This document shows positions 32,799 through 44,700 of a DNA stretch of 64,000 nt, piece after piece. Made by a program: the position numbers and the translations under genes. Under the pieces are notes generated by a model. That model was not told the origin of the DNA and did no database searches. It saw only the letters and a program-made list of their open reading frames with translations. Every line of letters begins with the position of its first letter. Within the stretch, counting starts at the first letter, position 1. Source of the DNA: Adiantum capillus-veneris (lineage: Eukaryota; Streptophyta; Polypodiopsida; Polypodiales; Pteridaceae); the NCBI GenBank assembly GCA_014529385.2, contig CM043945.1, positions 99,703,963-99,767,962 on the forward strand, written 5' to 3'.

Positions 32799-33055
32799 CT
32801 GAAATTAAAGAACAAGAACACTTAATGCAAACACAACAATAGACATGAGTTTTACATTGTCTACCCTAAGGTTTTATTAGATACCAAAATCCATCTATGA
32901 TCTACTCATTAATAGAAAGAAAGTCAAATTAAAATCCTGACTCTTTTTTATGCTACACTCTCTCTTAGTCTCAATACCATGGAGTTCAACTAGACTTAAG
33001 TCAACTAATAACTACTACTTGTTGTTAAAGGTATTCTTGAAGTGTATAAGGCTTA
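32799..33055. other. Intron-side sequence upstream of the first HAD exon
   Basis: AT-rich, no ORF. The satellite resumes near 33060, about 260 bases from the splice acceptor. Confidence 0.6.
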
Positions 33056-36000
33056 ACCAATGCTCTAGTGGACAAGTGGTGAATCCTGAGACCAAGCCAC
33101 TCATGCTACTAGGGATAATAGGTTGGACAAGTGGTGGACCTTGAATGTAAACCCCCCATGTACAAAGTATCGGGGGTTTTGGGTATTTCAATGGACTCTA
33201 GCATCTTGGAAACATGGTGGAGCTTACTTCTCTCCATGTTTCAATGGAGTCTATCTTGGATAAATGGTGGAGCATCATTCTCTCCATGTTTCAATGGAGC
33301 CTACCTTGGACAAGTGGTGCACGTTTGTTTCTCTCTATGTTTGAGCAGATTTAGCTTGGACAAGTGGCGAACCTTGGAACAAAATCCCCATGTAAAACAT
33401 ATCATGGACATTACAAGTGGTGAGAAAAAATACCATTCAATATATAACCTTATAGGTTGGAAAAGTGGTGGACCTTAACACCCAATTATTATTAATATAA
33501 TGACATAGAGTGGACAAGTGGTGAATCTTGCGACCAAACCTACTAGGAAAAGTACGTTGGACAAGTGGTGGACCTTGAATGCAAACCCCCCATGTACAAA
33601 ATATTACTCATGCTACTAGGAATAATTTGGTATTAAGGTCCATGTTTCAATGGAGCCTAGCTTGGAAAAGTGGTGGACCTTTGTTTCTCTCTATGTTTCA
33701 ATAGAATTTGCTTGGACAAGTGGTGAACCTTGGAACAAAACCCCCATGTAAAGCATGTCATGGGCATTACAAGTGGTGAGAAAAAATACCATTCAAGGTA
33801 TAACCTTATAGGCTGGACAAGTGGTGGACCTTAGCACCCAATTCCTCTTATTATAATGACATATAGTGGAAAAGTGGTGAATTGTGAGACCAAACCTACT
33901 AGGGATAATAGGTTGGAGAAATGGTTGACCTTGAATGTAAATCACCCATGTACAAAATATCATGGGTTTTGCGTATTTCAATGGAGCCTAGCATCTTGGA
34001 GACATGGTGGAACTTACTTCTCTCCATGTTTTAATGGAGCCTATCTAGGAGAAATGGTGGAGGTTCCTTCTCTCCATGTTTCAATGGAGCCTAGCTTGGA
34101 CAAGTCGTGGACCTTTGTTTCTCTCTATGTTTGAATATGGTTAGCTTGGACAAGTGGTGGATCTTGGAATGAAACTCCCATGTAAAACATATCATGGGCA
34201 TTTCAAGTGGCGAGAAAGGATACCATTTAAGATATAACCTTATAGGTTGGACAAGTGGTGGACCTTAACACAATAGAATGACATAGAGTGTACAAGTGGT
34301 GAATCTTGAAACCAAACCACTCATGCTACTAGGGATAATAGGTTAAACAAGTGGTGGGCCTTGAAATAAAACCCCCTAGAGTGTTTCAATGGATCTAGCT
34401 TGGAAACATGGTAAAGCTTGCTTCTCTCCATGTTTCAATGCAGCCTATCTTGGATAAATGGTGCAGCATCATTCTCTCCATGTTTCAATGGAGCCTAGCT
34501 TGGACAAGTGGTGGACCTTTGTTTCTCTCTATGTTTGAATAGAGTTATCTTGGAAAAGTGGTGGACCTTGGAACAAAAACCCCATGTAAAACATATCATG
34601 GGCATTACAAGTGGTGAGAAAAAAATACCATTCAATATATAACCTTATAGGTTGGACAAGTGGTGGACCTTAACACCCAATTATTCTTAATATAATGACA
34701 TAGAGTGGATAAGTGGTGAAATTGGGACCAAACCTACTAGGGAAATAGGTTGGACAAGTGGTGGACCTTGAATGTAAACGCCCCATGTACAAAATATCAC
34801 TCATGCTACTAGAAATAATTTGGTATTAAGGTCCATGTTTCAATGCAGCCTAGCTTGGAAAAGTGGTGGACCTTTGTTTCTCTCTATGTTTCAATAGATT
34901 TATCTTGGACAAGTGGTGTACCTTGGAACAAAACCCCCATGTAAATCATGTCATGGGCATTACAAGTGGTGAGAAAAAATACCATTCAAGCTATAACATT
35001 ATAGGTTGGACAAGTGGTGGACCTTAACACCTAATTCCTCTTAATATAATGACATAGAGTGGACAAGTGGTGAATCATGAGACCAAACCTACTAGGGATA
35101 ATAGGTTGGACAAGTGGTGAACCTTGAATGTAAACCCCCCATGTACAAAAAATTATGGGTATTGGGTATTTCAATGGAGCCTAGCAACTTGGAGGCATGG
35201 TGGAGCTTATTTCTCTCCATGTTTCAATGGAGCCTATCTAGGAGAAACAGTGGAGGTTCCTTCTCTCCATGTTTCAATGAGCCTAGCTTGGACAAGTGGT
35301 GGACCTTTCTTTCTCTATATGTTTTAATAGAGTTAGCTTGGACAAGTGGTGGACCTTGGAATGAAACCCCCATGTAAAACATATCATGGGCATTTCAAGT
35401 GGTGAGAAAGGATACTATTTAAAATATAACCTTATAGGCTGGACAAGTGGTGGACTTTAACACATATTTCTTCTTCATATAATGACATAGAGTGTACAAG
35501 TGGTGAATCTTGAGACCAAACCACTCTTGCTACTAGGGATAATAGGTTGGACAAGTGGTGGACCTTGAATGTAAACCCCTCATGTACAAAATTATGGGTT
35601 TAGGGTATTTCAATGGAGCCTAGCTTGGAGACATGGTGGAGATTACTTCTCTCAATGTTTCAATGGAACCTATCTTGGAGAAATGGTGGATCATCTTCTC
35701 TCCATGTTTCAATGGAGCCTATCTTGGACAAGTGGTGGACCTTTGCTTCTCTCTATGTTTTAATGGAGTTAGCTTGGACAAGTGGTGGGTCTTGGAACAA
35801 AACCCCTTTGTAAAACATAGCATGGACATTACAAGTGATGAGGAAAAATATCATTCAAGATATAACCTTATAGGTTGGAAAAGTGGTGATGGACCTTGAC
35901 AAGTGGTGAAGGATACCATTTAAGATATACCCTTATAGGTTGGACAAGTGGTGGACCTTAACACCCAGTTATTCTTAATATAATGACATAGAGTGGATAA

Positions 36001-36965
36001 GTGGTGAATCTTAAGACCAAATCACTCATGCTACTAGGTATAATACGTTAGAGAAGTGGTAGACCTTGAATGTAAACACCCCATGTACAAAATATCATGG
36101 TTTTAGGGTGTTTCAATGGAGCCTAGAATCTCGGAGACATGGTAGATCTTGATTCTTTCCATGTTTGAATGGCACCTATCTTGGAAAAATGATGGAGGTT
36201 ACTTCTCTCCATACTTCAACGGAGCCTAGCTTTGACAAGTGGTGAACCTTTGCTTCTCTCTATGTTTGAATAGAGTTAGCTTGGACAAGTGGTGGACCTT
36301 TGCTTCTCTCTATGTTTGAATAGAGTTAGCTTGGACAAGTGGTGGACCTTGGAATGAAACCCCCCTGTAAAACATATCATGGGCATTTCAAGTGGTGAGA
36401 AAGGATACCATTTAAGATATAACCTTATAGGTTGGACAAGTGGTGGACCTTAATACATAGTTCTTCTTAATATAATGACATAGAGTGTACAAGTGGTGTA
36501 TCTTGAGACCAAACCACTCGTGCTACTAGGGATCCTAGCTTGGACAAGTGGTGGACCTTGGAAAAAAGTCCCCCTGTACAACATAGATGAGTTTTTTCAT
36601 GTTTTAATGGAAGAGAGATTCGACAAATGGTGGAGCTTGCTTATCTCCATGTGGATTTTAGAACTAGCTTGGACAAGTGGTGGAGCTTTGCTTTTTTACT
36701 CTTCATAATACAATGATGTATAGGTTGGTTACATGGTGAATCTTAAGGCCAAACCTCCCATCTTACTAGAGATGATAGGTTGGACAAGTGTCAACCTTCT
36801 ATCATTTCTCCATGCCTATAATTAGACAATTAGTAGAACTAGCATCTTTCTATGTTGTCTAGAGCTGAGCTTGGACAAGTAGTGGACCTTGCTACTCTCT
36901 TCCCTTGGATTATTAGTTTGAAGACTCATTATATATACTTGCTTAGATCTATATAATTACTCATT
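33056..36965 (+). repeat. Satellite block, forward orientation, main part
   Basis: Degenerate monomers of roughly 350-510 bp start at the anchor AGGTTGGACAAGTGGTGGAC: about 33120, 33555, 33911, 34335, 34748, 35102, 35541 and 36052. Each monomer contains about eight sub-units headed by the TTGGACAAGTGGTGGACC core or a diverged form. The same monomer occurs in opposite orientation at 45.3-58 kb. Confidence 0.9.
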
Positions 36966-37880
36966 AGTTAGGTTACAAGTGGGTATGTAATTTGTTAGCC
37001 TCAAGGGACTTTGAATATTGAATAGTAAGAAAGTCAAGTGCTGGTTTGAAGATCTTTTGCTTATCTAAACTAGACTCTAACTCAATAATAAGTTTCATAA
37101 GTTCCACGAATTGTCCTATCTAGGCTCCAAAAGAGTCTTAATTGGTTTGTGCTAGATTCTAACTTCCTTGATGGGGTAGAATCCTAGAAAAATGAGGCAC
37201 TATAAGTTTTACCTTAGCTCAAATGGATTTTTCACTTAAACTCGACTGCAATTTGGCTATCTAGTCTTTGTCTCGATGGAGTTTAACACTAGATACATAG
37301 TAGTGATATTTAAGCTTCATGTCTCTTCACTTGATCGAGATATGAGACCATACTTTCAAGGTCACCACTTGTCTTACCTAAAGACCAATGTGAGACATGG
37401 GAGCAAGAAAGCCATCCGATATTGTTTTAAGGACTATTACATAGGCAATCAATAACTTAAGTAAAGCAAAAAGACTTGGATCTTTCACAATTAATAACTT
37501 AAGTAAAGCCAAAAAGACTTGGATCTTTGACAGTTTTTTTCAAACTAAAAAAGCACAATCTCATGCTAACAAAACTATAAATCACAATTGAAAGGTTTGA
37601 ACAAGAAAAAGATCAACAATCTTAATAAGAAGGATACTTTTCATTTCATTTGATGATTACAAACTAAAATAAAGTCTCTCAAGAAATTGATAAACAAAAA
37701 ATGTAGGTGACTGCTTCATTATTTTGAGCAAAAATATCAAAATCTCTATTGATTGAGCTCCATCTAGTAGTATCCTTTGTAAGATCCTGCAAGAAGGAAT
37801 AAAAAGAAAGATTTGTTAGATACCATGCACATGAGTGTTCAAGCATGTGTATCAAGAATATATGACATGTCACTAGTACC
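36966..37880. other. Region downstream of the second HAD exon, with a 42-bp tandem duplication
   Basis: Non-coding and AT-rich. A two-copy direct repeat (AATAACTTAAGTAAAGC then AAAAAGACTTGGATC) lies at about 37449-37530. It corresponds in position to 31331-32022 but has little obvious similarity to it. Confidence 0.55.
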
Positions 37881-39079
37881 TTAGGGTTGCTTTCTATCCA
37901 GCCTTAGAAGATTGTTCTCAGCTTTCACCTTATTTATATAAGCCTTTGCTGTGGTTGCCTTCAAAACTCCTTTTGTGTTACAACCCAATTGCCTAGCTAA
38001 AGTGGTCAATTGTGACGCCTTCATGCTTTCAATGGGTGTACGCTCCTTTGCCAAGATCTCTTGTATTTGGGCTCTTCTCATTTCATTGCGGTGGCTTGTG
38101 TCACTTGCATCTTCAATGATAGTTTCATCTCTGTCACCTTTTGCAGGTGGTATTCTTCTTGTAAAGAACACCTTAGCTGACCAAACATCATTTTTCTGCT
38201 TCCAATACTCCATGATTTGTTTGTATTCACTATCATTTGTCACTATAGGTTGTCCATAACGATTAGAAGCAATTAAATCACGCACATCCCTTCTCTCATC
38301 AAGCTGAATCAAGTATGGCAGTAGCTCCTCCAAGAGCATATTGTCAACCATCTTCTCAGCATCAAATTGTGGTGGAAAAATGCAATTGTTTGCTGGTGAA
38401 ATACATCCCTTGTAAGGAGAGTCATCAATAAGCACTGTTCTTTGTGGATCACATTCAAACCCCATGGCAATTTTGGCTAGAGGCTTGAACATTGCCTCAA
38501 CGTTTGGATTGTCGGGTCTAAACAATTTTTGAGTTTGAGCGGTGTAGCAAACATCTTGCGACCAAATTGCAAAGAAAGGCAATGTATCCTCAGCTAAGTT
38601 GTTTAGTGCTGCAAGGATTTGATACACATTATTCCTAGTAGCTGTCGACCAAATTGCAACATTAAACCTTTGTAAAATAGTCTTCAAGAATTGGATGCAA
38701 CCTGGCCTGAGTATAATATATCTTTTTGAATCCATTTGCACTGAGTTGTGGTGTGAGGATGGTTGAGGGGAACGTTTCAACAATAGACCATTTAAATCCA
38801 ATATAATTGTAAGCATGGATTTCTCAACATCTACGCTACATGACGTAGTACCAATTGGCAATAGCTCGTGAGTGGACTTTTCAGTCTCTTTTGATGTATG
38901 TTGCATTTTTGAAGCATCGATTTCTTGGTTCTCATTATTGGAAGCTTGCTCAAGTTGCACAACACTAGACTCTAGTATAGAAATATCATCCATCTTGGGC
39001 ACTTTAGAAACCATAGAATCTATGGATTCTATAGTTGTTGACTGAACCATAGGAGCATTATCCATCCCAGTTTGTGAAT
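37881..39079 (-). CDS. FCP1/NIF-type HAD-domain protein with SAP-like tail, terminal exon
   Basis: The exon begins after acceptor TTTTCTTAG (last G at 39080) in phase 1 and ends at TAA. It encodes about 399 residues. Residues 1-90 are Ser/Glu-rich and look disordered. The HAD core has LTIILDLNGLLLKR (the second Asp of DxDx is Asn), IILRPGCIQFLKTILQRFNV, AIWSTATRNNVY and VLIDDSPYKG, which keeps both metal Asp residues. The C-terminus (about 350-390, MKASQLTTLARQLGCNTKGV) resembles a SAP or LEM/HeH DNA-binding helix pair. With D-x-N it may bind but not cleave phosphate. It could tether a phospho-protein to chromatin. The upstream exon is unknown. Confidence 0.78.
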
Positions 39080-39721
39080 CTAAGAAAACACACACACAAA
39101 TGGTATCTCAAAACCACTAGAATTTTATTCACCATATTTATATGTAGAACTCCTAGTAAGAAATTTATTTAAGGTAAAGTCGTTGTTAGAATCCTTGCAA
39201 CCATTTTCAGCATTCGTACACCAAACACCACTTGTCTAAAATACAATCTACTAACTCAACATTTTCCATCCTACACTTTATTAAAGATGAGTACTTAAAG
39301 TGAAAACTAAAAGCCACCCTTGTTGAGGAAACATGGATACAAGGTCCACCAAATGTCCAACCTAGACTACAAGAAAATAATTAGAGATTTGGCTTAGATT
39401 TGGATTCAAAGGCCACCACTTATTCAAGTAAGATAACTCCACTTGTTTAAGACAGTAATGTTTGAAGCCCCACCACTTGTCCAACCTAGACATTGATTAA
39501 ATTTTGGTAAGATTTATCACAAATCTAGAGTAGAATCAAGATTCTATGGCCAAGGTAGTCAAATATGTTAGACAACACACAAAGCATAAGAGCACTCTAG
39601 ATTCTCGTTGAGCATAAACTAAACAATAATCAAATGTTATATTTACTTGAGATTTCATCCATGAAAAATGAAAATGATGCATGTACTTGAGATTTCCATC
39701 CATGTACAATACTTTACAATG
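39080..39721. other. Gap between SET and HAD exons with a few reverse-orientation satellite cores
   Basis: AT-rich. Diverged cores lie near 39337-39500 (AAGGTCCACC, CCACCACTTGTCCAACCTAG), now in the opposite orientation to the 29.9-37 kb block. The rest shows no gene. Confidence 0.6.
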
Positions 39722-40278
39722 TCAAGTAAAGTTATAGTCAGCAAACAACTCTTCTCCTGCTTCAACTTGACAAATAGTCTCAATGCATACATGGCCATAT
39801 TCTTCTGACTTGATGTGTGAAGAGGTGCATTTATGCCAAGGTGGCAAATTTGGATCAAATGTATAGCGTACGTTGGGACAGACATTTGTACTGTGAGAAC
39901 TATTTATATAGCCCGACACGTTTCCTTCTTCTACACAACCAATAATGTATGATTGATCTTCCTCTTCTTCTATGTTTGGATCCTCTAGAAGAGAATATTT
40001 ATAAGCTCTTGGAAATATTTTGCATATCTTTTTCCAGTCTTGAAATCTATACTTATGCCCTCCATAGTTTAGAATAGTCAAACCACTTTCCAGGGTAGTA
40101 TGCACAAATAGCCCATAACCAGCTCCTTCAATACATGAAAGTCGCACTTCAAAATCCACACCGTTAATATGGAAAATTACATCTTTGGGAATAGGAAAAG
40201 TTGGTGTCCCAAAAGGATCTTCATGCCAATCATAGTGTGAAATACATCTAGTTTTTATATCACTTAACTCCTTTGTGT
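39722..40278 (-). CDS. SET-domain protein, terminal exon
   Basis: The exon starts after acceptor TTCTTTTTGCAG (last G at 40279) in phase 1 and ends at TGA. It encodes about 184 residues. SET motifs: GAGYGLFVHTTLESG (substrate/AdoMet-binding N-terminal motif), YINSSHSTNVCPNVRY in place of the RFINHSCxPN block, and AGEELFADYNFT in place of GEELxFDY, at the very C-terminus. There is no post-SET Cys cluster. SET proteins methylate lysines, often of histones. Whether this one is active is doubtful because the NHxC block is altered. No 5' exon is found: the gap up to 42.7 kb is satellite. Confidence 0.8.
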
Positions 40279-42722
40279 CTGCAAAAAGAAGAAAATATTA
40301 TGCATAAAATAATGACAATATCAAAGAAAGATATCATTATTTTATAGTCCAATAGGTCCATTGTATGGAAGACTTAGAGTGCCTCTTACATGGTGCCTCC
40401 AAGGTTTCCAAAAAATAAAATCATTGGAAAAAAAAGGCCACTGTGTCTCCAATCTATTGCCCATTTGAAGCATAGAGAGAACCAAGGTCCACCACTTGTC
40501 CAAGCTAGACATGGAGCATTGACACAAGATCCAACACTTATCCAAGAACCCTATAGTATATGTGGTAACATGGGATGCATTGATGCAACAAAAGTAGTCT
40601 AGCCTCCTCATCCATCTCTTTTTTCTTGTAGCCTAGAGGGATTAGTTTCAAGGTCTATCACTAGTCAAAAACTACACATAGAACATTGATACAAGGTTCC
40701 ACCACATGTGAAACCTATCATCTCTAGTAGCATGGATGGTTTGATATCAAGGTTCATCGCGTGTCCTACCTATACTCTATTGTAGCATATAGATTCTGGT
40801 TTGGTGGTACTACACTTGTCCAAACTTGGCTTGTTGTTGATATCTGGAGGTAATCAAGGGTCCTCCACTTGTCCAAGTTAGGCATATAAAACAATTGCAA
40901 GGTCCACCATGTGTACAACATATGATTGATTATAGCATGCATGGTCTTATTTCATGGGCAACCATCTTCTCTCCAACATGTGTCCAACCTCGGCTCCATT
41001 GAAGCATGGAGAGAAGCAAGGTCCACCACTTATCAAAGCTATTATTTTCTCCCAGTGCTTTCAAAACCCATAATACGTTGTACATGGGGGGGGGGGGGGG
41101 ATTCTTGTTTCAAGGTCCACCACTTGGCTAAGATTGGATCCATTGAAACATAAAGAGAAGCAAGCTCTACCATTTGTCCAAGCTAGGAGCCATTGAAACA
41201 TGAAAACCCCATAATATGTTGTATACGGGGGTGTGTTTTTCAAGGTCTACCACTTGTCTAAGCTATGGTCCATTGGAACATGGAGAGAAGCAAAGCTCCA
41301 CCACTTTTCTAAGCTAGGATCCATTGAAACATGGAGAGAAGCAAGCTCCATTGTTTGTCTAAGCTAGGCTCCATTGGAACATGGAGAAAACAAGCTCCAC
41401 CACTTGCCTATTATTGCATAGAGATTCTGGTTTGAAGGTCCACCACTTGTCCAACCTTGCCTTCATGTATGGAGATAATCAAGAGTGCAATGCTTCTCTA
41501 AGCTAGGGACATAAAAGAGTTTCAAGGTCCACTACATATACGATCTATGATGGGTTGTAGCATGGGAGGTTTCATTTTAAGGTTGACCACTTCTCCAGCT
41601 CCGCTTGTCCAACCTCAGATCCATTGAAGAATGGAGAATAAAGGTGTACCAACTCTCCAAAATAGGCAAGACAATCTCTATAAAACCCATGAATTGTTAA
41701 TATATGCTATGCTGTGGAGTTTTGTTTGAAGTTCCACTCCTTATCCAAGCTACAATCCATTGAAGCATGGAACTAAGTAAGATATATCTCTAGTCCAAGA
41801 TAGGATCCATTGAAACATAGAGAGAATCAAGGTCCACCACTTGTCCAAGCTATGCATGGGTAATTGATATAAGGACCACTACGTTTTCACCTATACTATG
41901 CTCTATCATGGATGGTTTCATATCCCACCAATTTTCCAACCTATTTAGTAGGTTGTATTATGGGGGTTTGGTTTCAAGGTACTTCACTTGTCTAAGGTGG
42001 GTTCCATTGAACCATGGAGAGAAACTATGTCTACCACTTGTCCGAAATATGCTCCTTTAAAACATAAAAACAAGGTCCACCACTTGTCCAAGCTAAAGTT
42101 TCTCTCCATTGAAGCATGGAGAGAAACAAGGTCTACCACCTGTCCAAAATATGCTCCATTGAAACATAAAAGCAAGGTCCACCACTTGTCCAAGCTAATA
42201 TAACAAATGGGTGTTGGTTACAAGGTGTACCACACTTGTCTAAACTAGTCTTCATGCAAGGTCTACCACATGTCCAAGCTATATGAGCTTGTTTTGAAGG
42301 TCTACCACACCTCTTGAAATTAGGATCCATGTAAGGTCCACCTTTTGTCAAGCTATGCATTTAATGAGTACGAAAACTAAGTAAAATGCAGTACTTAAAT
42401 ACCGTTCCAAGCTCATTAAGATTTTGGTCTCTAAGGCCGGCCACCACCACATGTCTAATCTATGCTCTAATTGATTACTTATGCTAGTTCTCAAAGTCCA
42501 AACATAAGCTCCCTTCTAGCAAGGTTAGTTTAAATTTAGGCTCGAGCACCTGTCTAAGCTAGGTTCAATTTATGAAGCATCACCATTTAACCATGCTACG
42601 ATCTAATGTATCATATCAAGGGGGTATTGATAAAAGGTCCAAAACTTATTGAGTTCAAGCTCTTAAGTAATTAAGTCTTTGTGAGTATTAAATGTTATAG
42701 TTTTAGTCTACAGATCCACCAT
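40279..42722 (-). repeat. Satellite block, reverse orientation, diverged, between SET and DGQHS exons
   Basis: Many diverged GGTCCACCACTTGTCC cores occur from about 40480 to 42350, with irregular spacing and no clear 440-bp period. 42350-42722 holds only weak traces. A run of 15 G lies at 41086-41100. Confidence 0.8.
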
Positions 42723-43961
42723 TCAAAAACTCAAGTAATTTACAAAGTCTAGCAGCATGGTCTCCACGCTTTTTGCCTCCTCCACACTATCAATTAAGCA
42801 GATAACTTCTTTTTTCTGTTGTATTCCTTCTTGTGCAACCAAGGAGCCATCACCAAAAACATCAACAAGCTTGCGGTCTTCAAAACAATATGTACGAATG
42901 TAGTGCTTGACCAAAGCTCTTTTTTTGGCCTCCAAATATTGCAAATCTGACATATCGTTATCTGCTACTTGAAGAAGAGAACAATCAATTGGCATGGGAT
43001 GTTCCTCTAATCTTCTTCTCAGGTCTTCAAATGCATTGCCTTGTCCCAAGAAGGCAATAACTGTTAGGAATTGAATTGCTCCTTTGCAAGGAGCTGAGGG
43101 AAAGTGATGCAATGCACCACAACAATGGTAGCTCAGATTATCTCCCATGGCGTGAAAGGCACATTGCAATTTTGTGAAGTTAGTGAAATCCACAAATGCA
43201 AGAAAGACAAATCCAGGATCTGTTGACCCTCCAGCAATAGCCAAGATCCCATCCAAAGCATTGTTAAATGTCTCCTCACTCCACTTCAAATTGCCTCCAA
43301 CGTTTTTTGTCATATCTAAAACACATAAGCCAATAGGCACTTTATTATTGAAGTGGCGCATCAAGTAGAGATTGCCTTCCATTTGTAGGCTCACCACATA
43401 GATTGACCATGGCAAATCTCTAGGCTCAGTTTTCTCCTTTTGAAGGTGAATTGCCCATTGCATGTATTTTATTGCTCCATCTGGAAAAGCCATTTTCTTT
43501 GTTCCACGCGTCAAACTAGATCTGATCCATTCCTCGCATAGCATTAAAATTGTTTTATAAACAACATCATTGATGTTATACATTTTGACCACCTCCTCCC
43601 AGTCTTTACATGGTGAAGACTCATTCAAATTGTTGAAGCCTTCAAGAAGTGCATCTTGAATCAATTTGTCTTGCTTCAACTGCTTGATTCGATCATACAT
43701 GTCAGTTGCATCACCATCCTTTGCACTCTTTGACAGTAAAATCTTCTCATCTCTAATCTCTTCTTGAATAGTCTTTACCTCTGATTCCTCAAGGCCACAA
43801 AGGTATCTAAATACAGTTGTTGGGGGTTTCTTATTCTCCTCTTCTAGATTTTCAATGATTTCTATCCAGCAATCATAAACTAAATCAGAGTACGTGACCA
43901 TGTGTGCCTGTTTAGCAATCCAACTTGCTGCTGCACTCATTCTTGCCAATCGAAGAAAAGC
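42723..43961 (-). CDS. DGQHS-protein gene, last exon
   Basis: The exon begins after acceptor TTTCTTTTTAG (intron 43962-44045, phase 0) and ends at TGA. It encodes about 412 residues. An N-terminal helical region (LVYDCWIEIIENLEEENKK, VKTIQEEIRDEKILL) precedes an apparently globular region with VIAFLGQGNAFEDLRRRLEE and RKLVDVFGDGSLVAQ. I do not recognise a domain here. It is the C-terminal half of the protein that starts with the DGQHS domain upstream. The intron is 84 bp with GTAAGT at the donor, so this is a normally built plant gene. Confidence 0.75.
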   Translation of the reverse strand, partial: AFLRLARMSAAASWIAKQAHMVTYSDLVYDCWIEIIENLEEENKKPPTTVFRYLCGLEESEVKTIQEEIRDEKILLSKSAKDGDATDMYDRIKQLKQDKLIQDALLEGFNNLNESSPCKDWEEVVKMYNINDVVYKTILMLCEEWIRSSLTRGTKKMAFPDGAIKYMQWAIHLQKEKTEPRDLPWSIYVVSLQMEGNLYLMRHFNNKVPIGLCVLDMTKNVGGNLKWSEETFNNALDGILAIAGGSTDPGFVFLAFVDFTNFTKLQCAFHAMGDNLSYHCCGALHHFPSAPCKGAIQFLTVIAFLGQGNAFEDLRRRLEEHPMPIDCSLLQVADNDMSDLQYLEAKKRALVKHYIRTYCFEDRKLVDVFGDGSLVAQEGIQQKKEVICLIDSVEEAKSVETMLLDFVNYLSF

Positions 43962-44045
43962 CTAAAAAGAAATAGAGAAATAATTAAACTATTGAGCAAG
44001 ATTTGTTAATTAAACACTATCAAAAAGACAAAGAAAATAACTTAC

Positions 44046-44700
44046 ATCCCATCCGGCACGAGATGCATGTCCCTCTGCAATTCCACTTGCTGCCTTTGGT
44101 GGTCGTCCTGAGAAGATCCATTGACTCCGTAAATGTCTCAATATTTGGCTGTAAGGTTGCTTGACATACAATGCCTGAGCCTCCTCATTTGCAATGGCAG
44201 ATATAGCAGTTGCAACAAATGGAGGAGCATTCACAACAATGCGAGCCTTTCTAAATTTATACACGCTAATCAGTCTTTCAAAGATCTCTTTGTTGTTTTG
44301 TTCATTGTGAAGCAAAACTTTTGCAGCATAGATTGAATGCTGCCCATCAAGAATCCAATAATGATAATCTTTAATTTTTTGCTCCTCTACCTCTTCTACT
44401 GCCAAAGGAGTCCCCTTCTTTGATTTTGCATTTCGAACAGGCATCAAATATGCACATGCTGCAGGCTTGGTCGTACTCCGTGAAAATCCAAATAACACAC
44501 TTTCAGCGTGTTTTTTATCCATAATACGTGCATTATAGTGATCAGGAGCAAGCCAACAATTTTGAATAGGGATATCAAATTCCCTATATTGGAAAGGAAA
44601 ATAATTTATGTACTTATTCATTCCACCTGTATCTTTTTCTTGTCCTTTCATGGCCTCAGCTTCTAAAACATCTGGATCCACAATTCTCTCTTTGACATTG
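44046..44700 (-). CDS. DGQHS (ParB/DGQHR-like) domain exon
   Basis: It is readable from about 44700 (VKERIVDPDVLEAEAMKGQE) to donor GAT|GTAAGT at 44046. The segment DYHYWILDGQHSIYAAKVL (Asp at 44348-44346) matches the DGxHR motif of ParB-like/DGQHR folds, with Ser for Arg. Upstream is a basic stretch with SVLFGFSRSTTKPA and downstream KARIVVNAPPFVATAISA. In ParB proteins this motif belongs to the CTP-binding fold. In DGQHR proteins it is linked to DNA modification systems. A role in DNA binding or nucleotide use is an inference. The 5' frame is disturbed (next entry). Confidence 0.7.
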
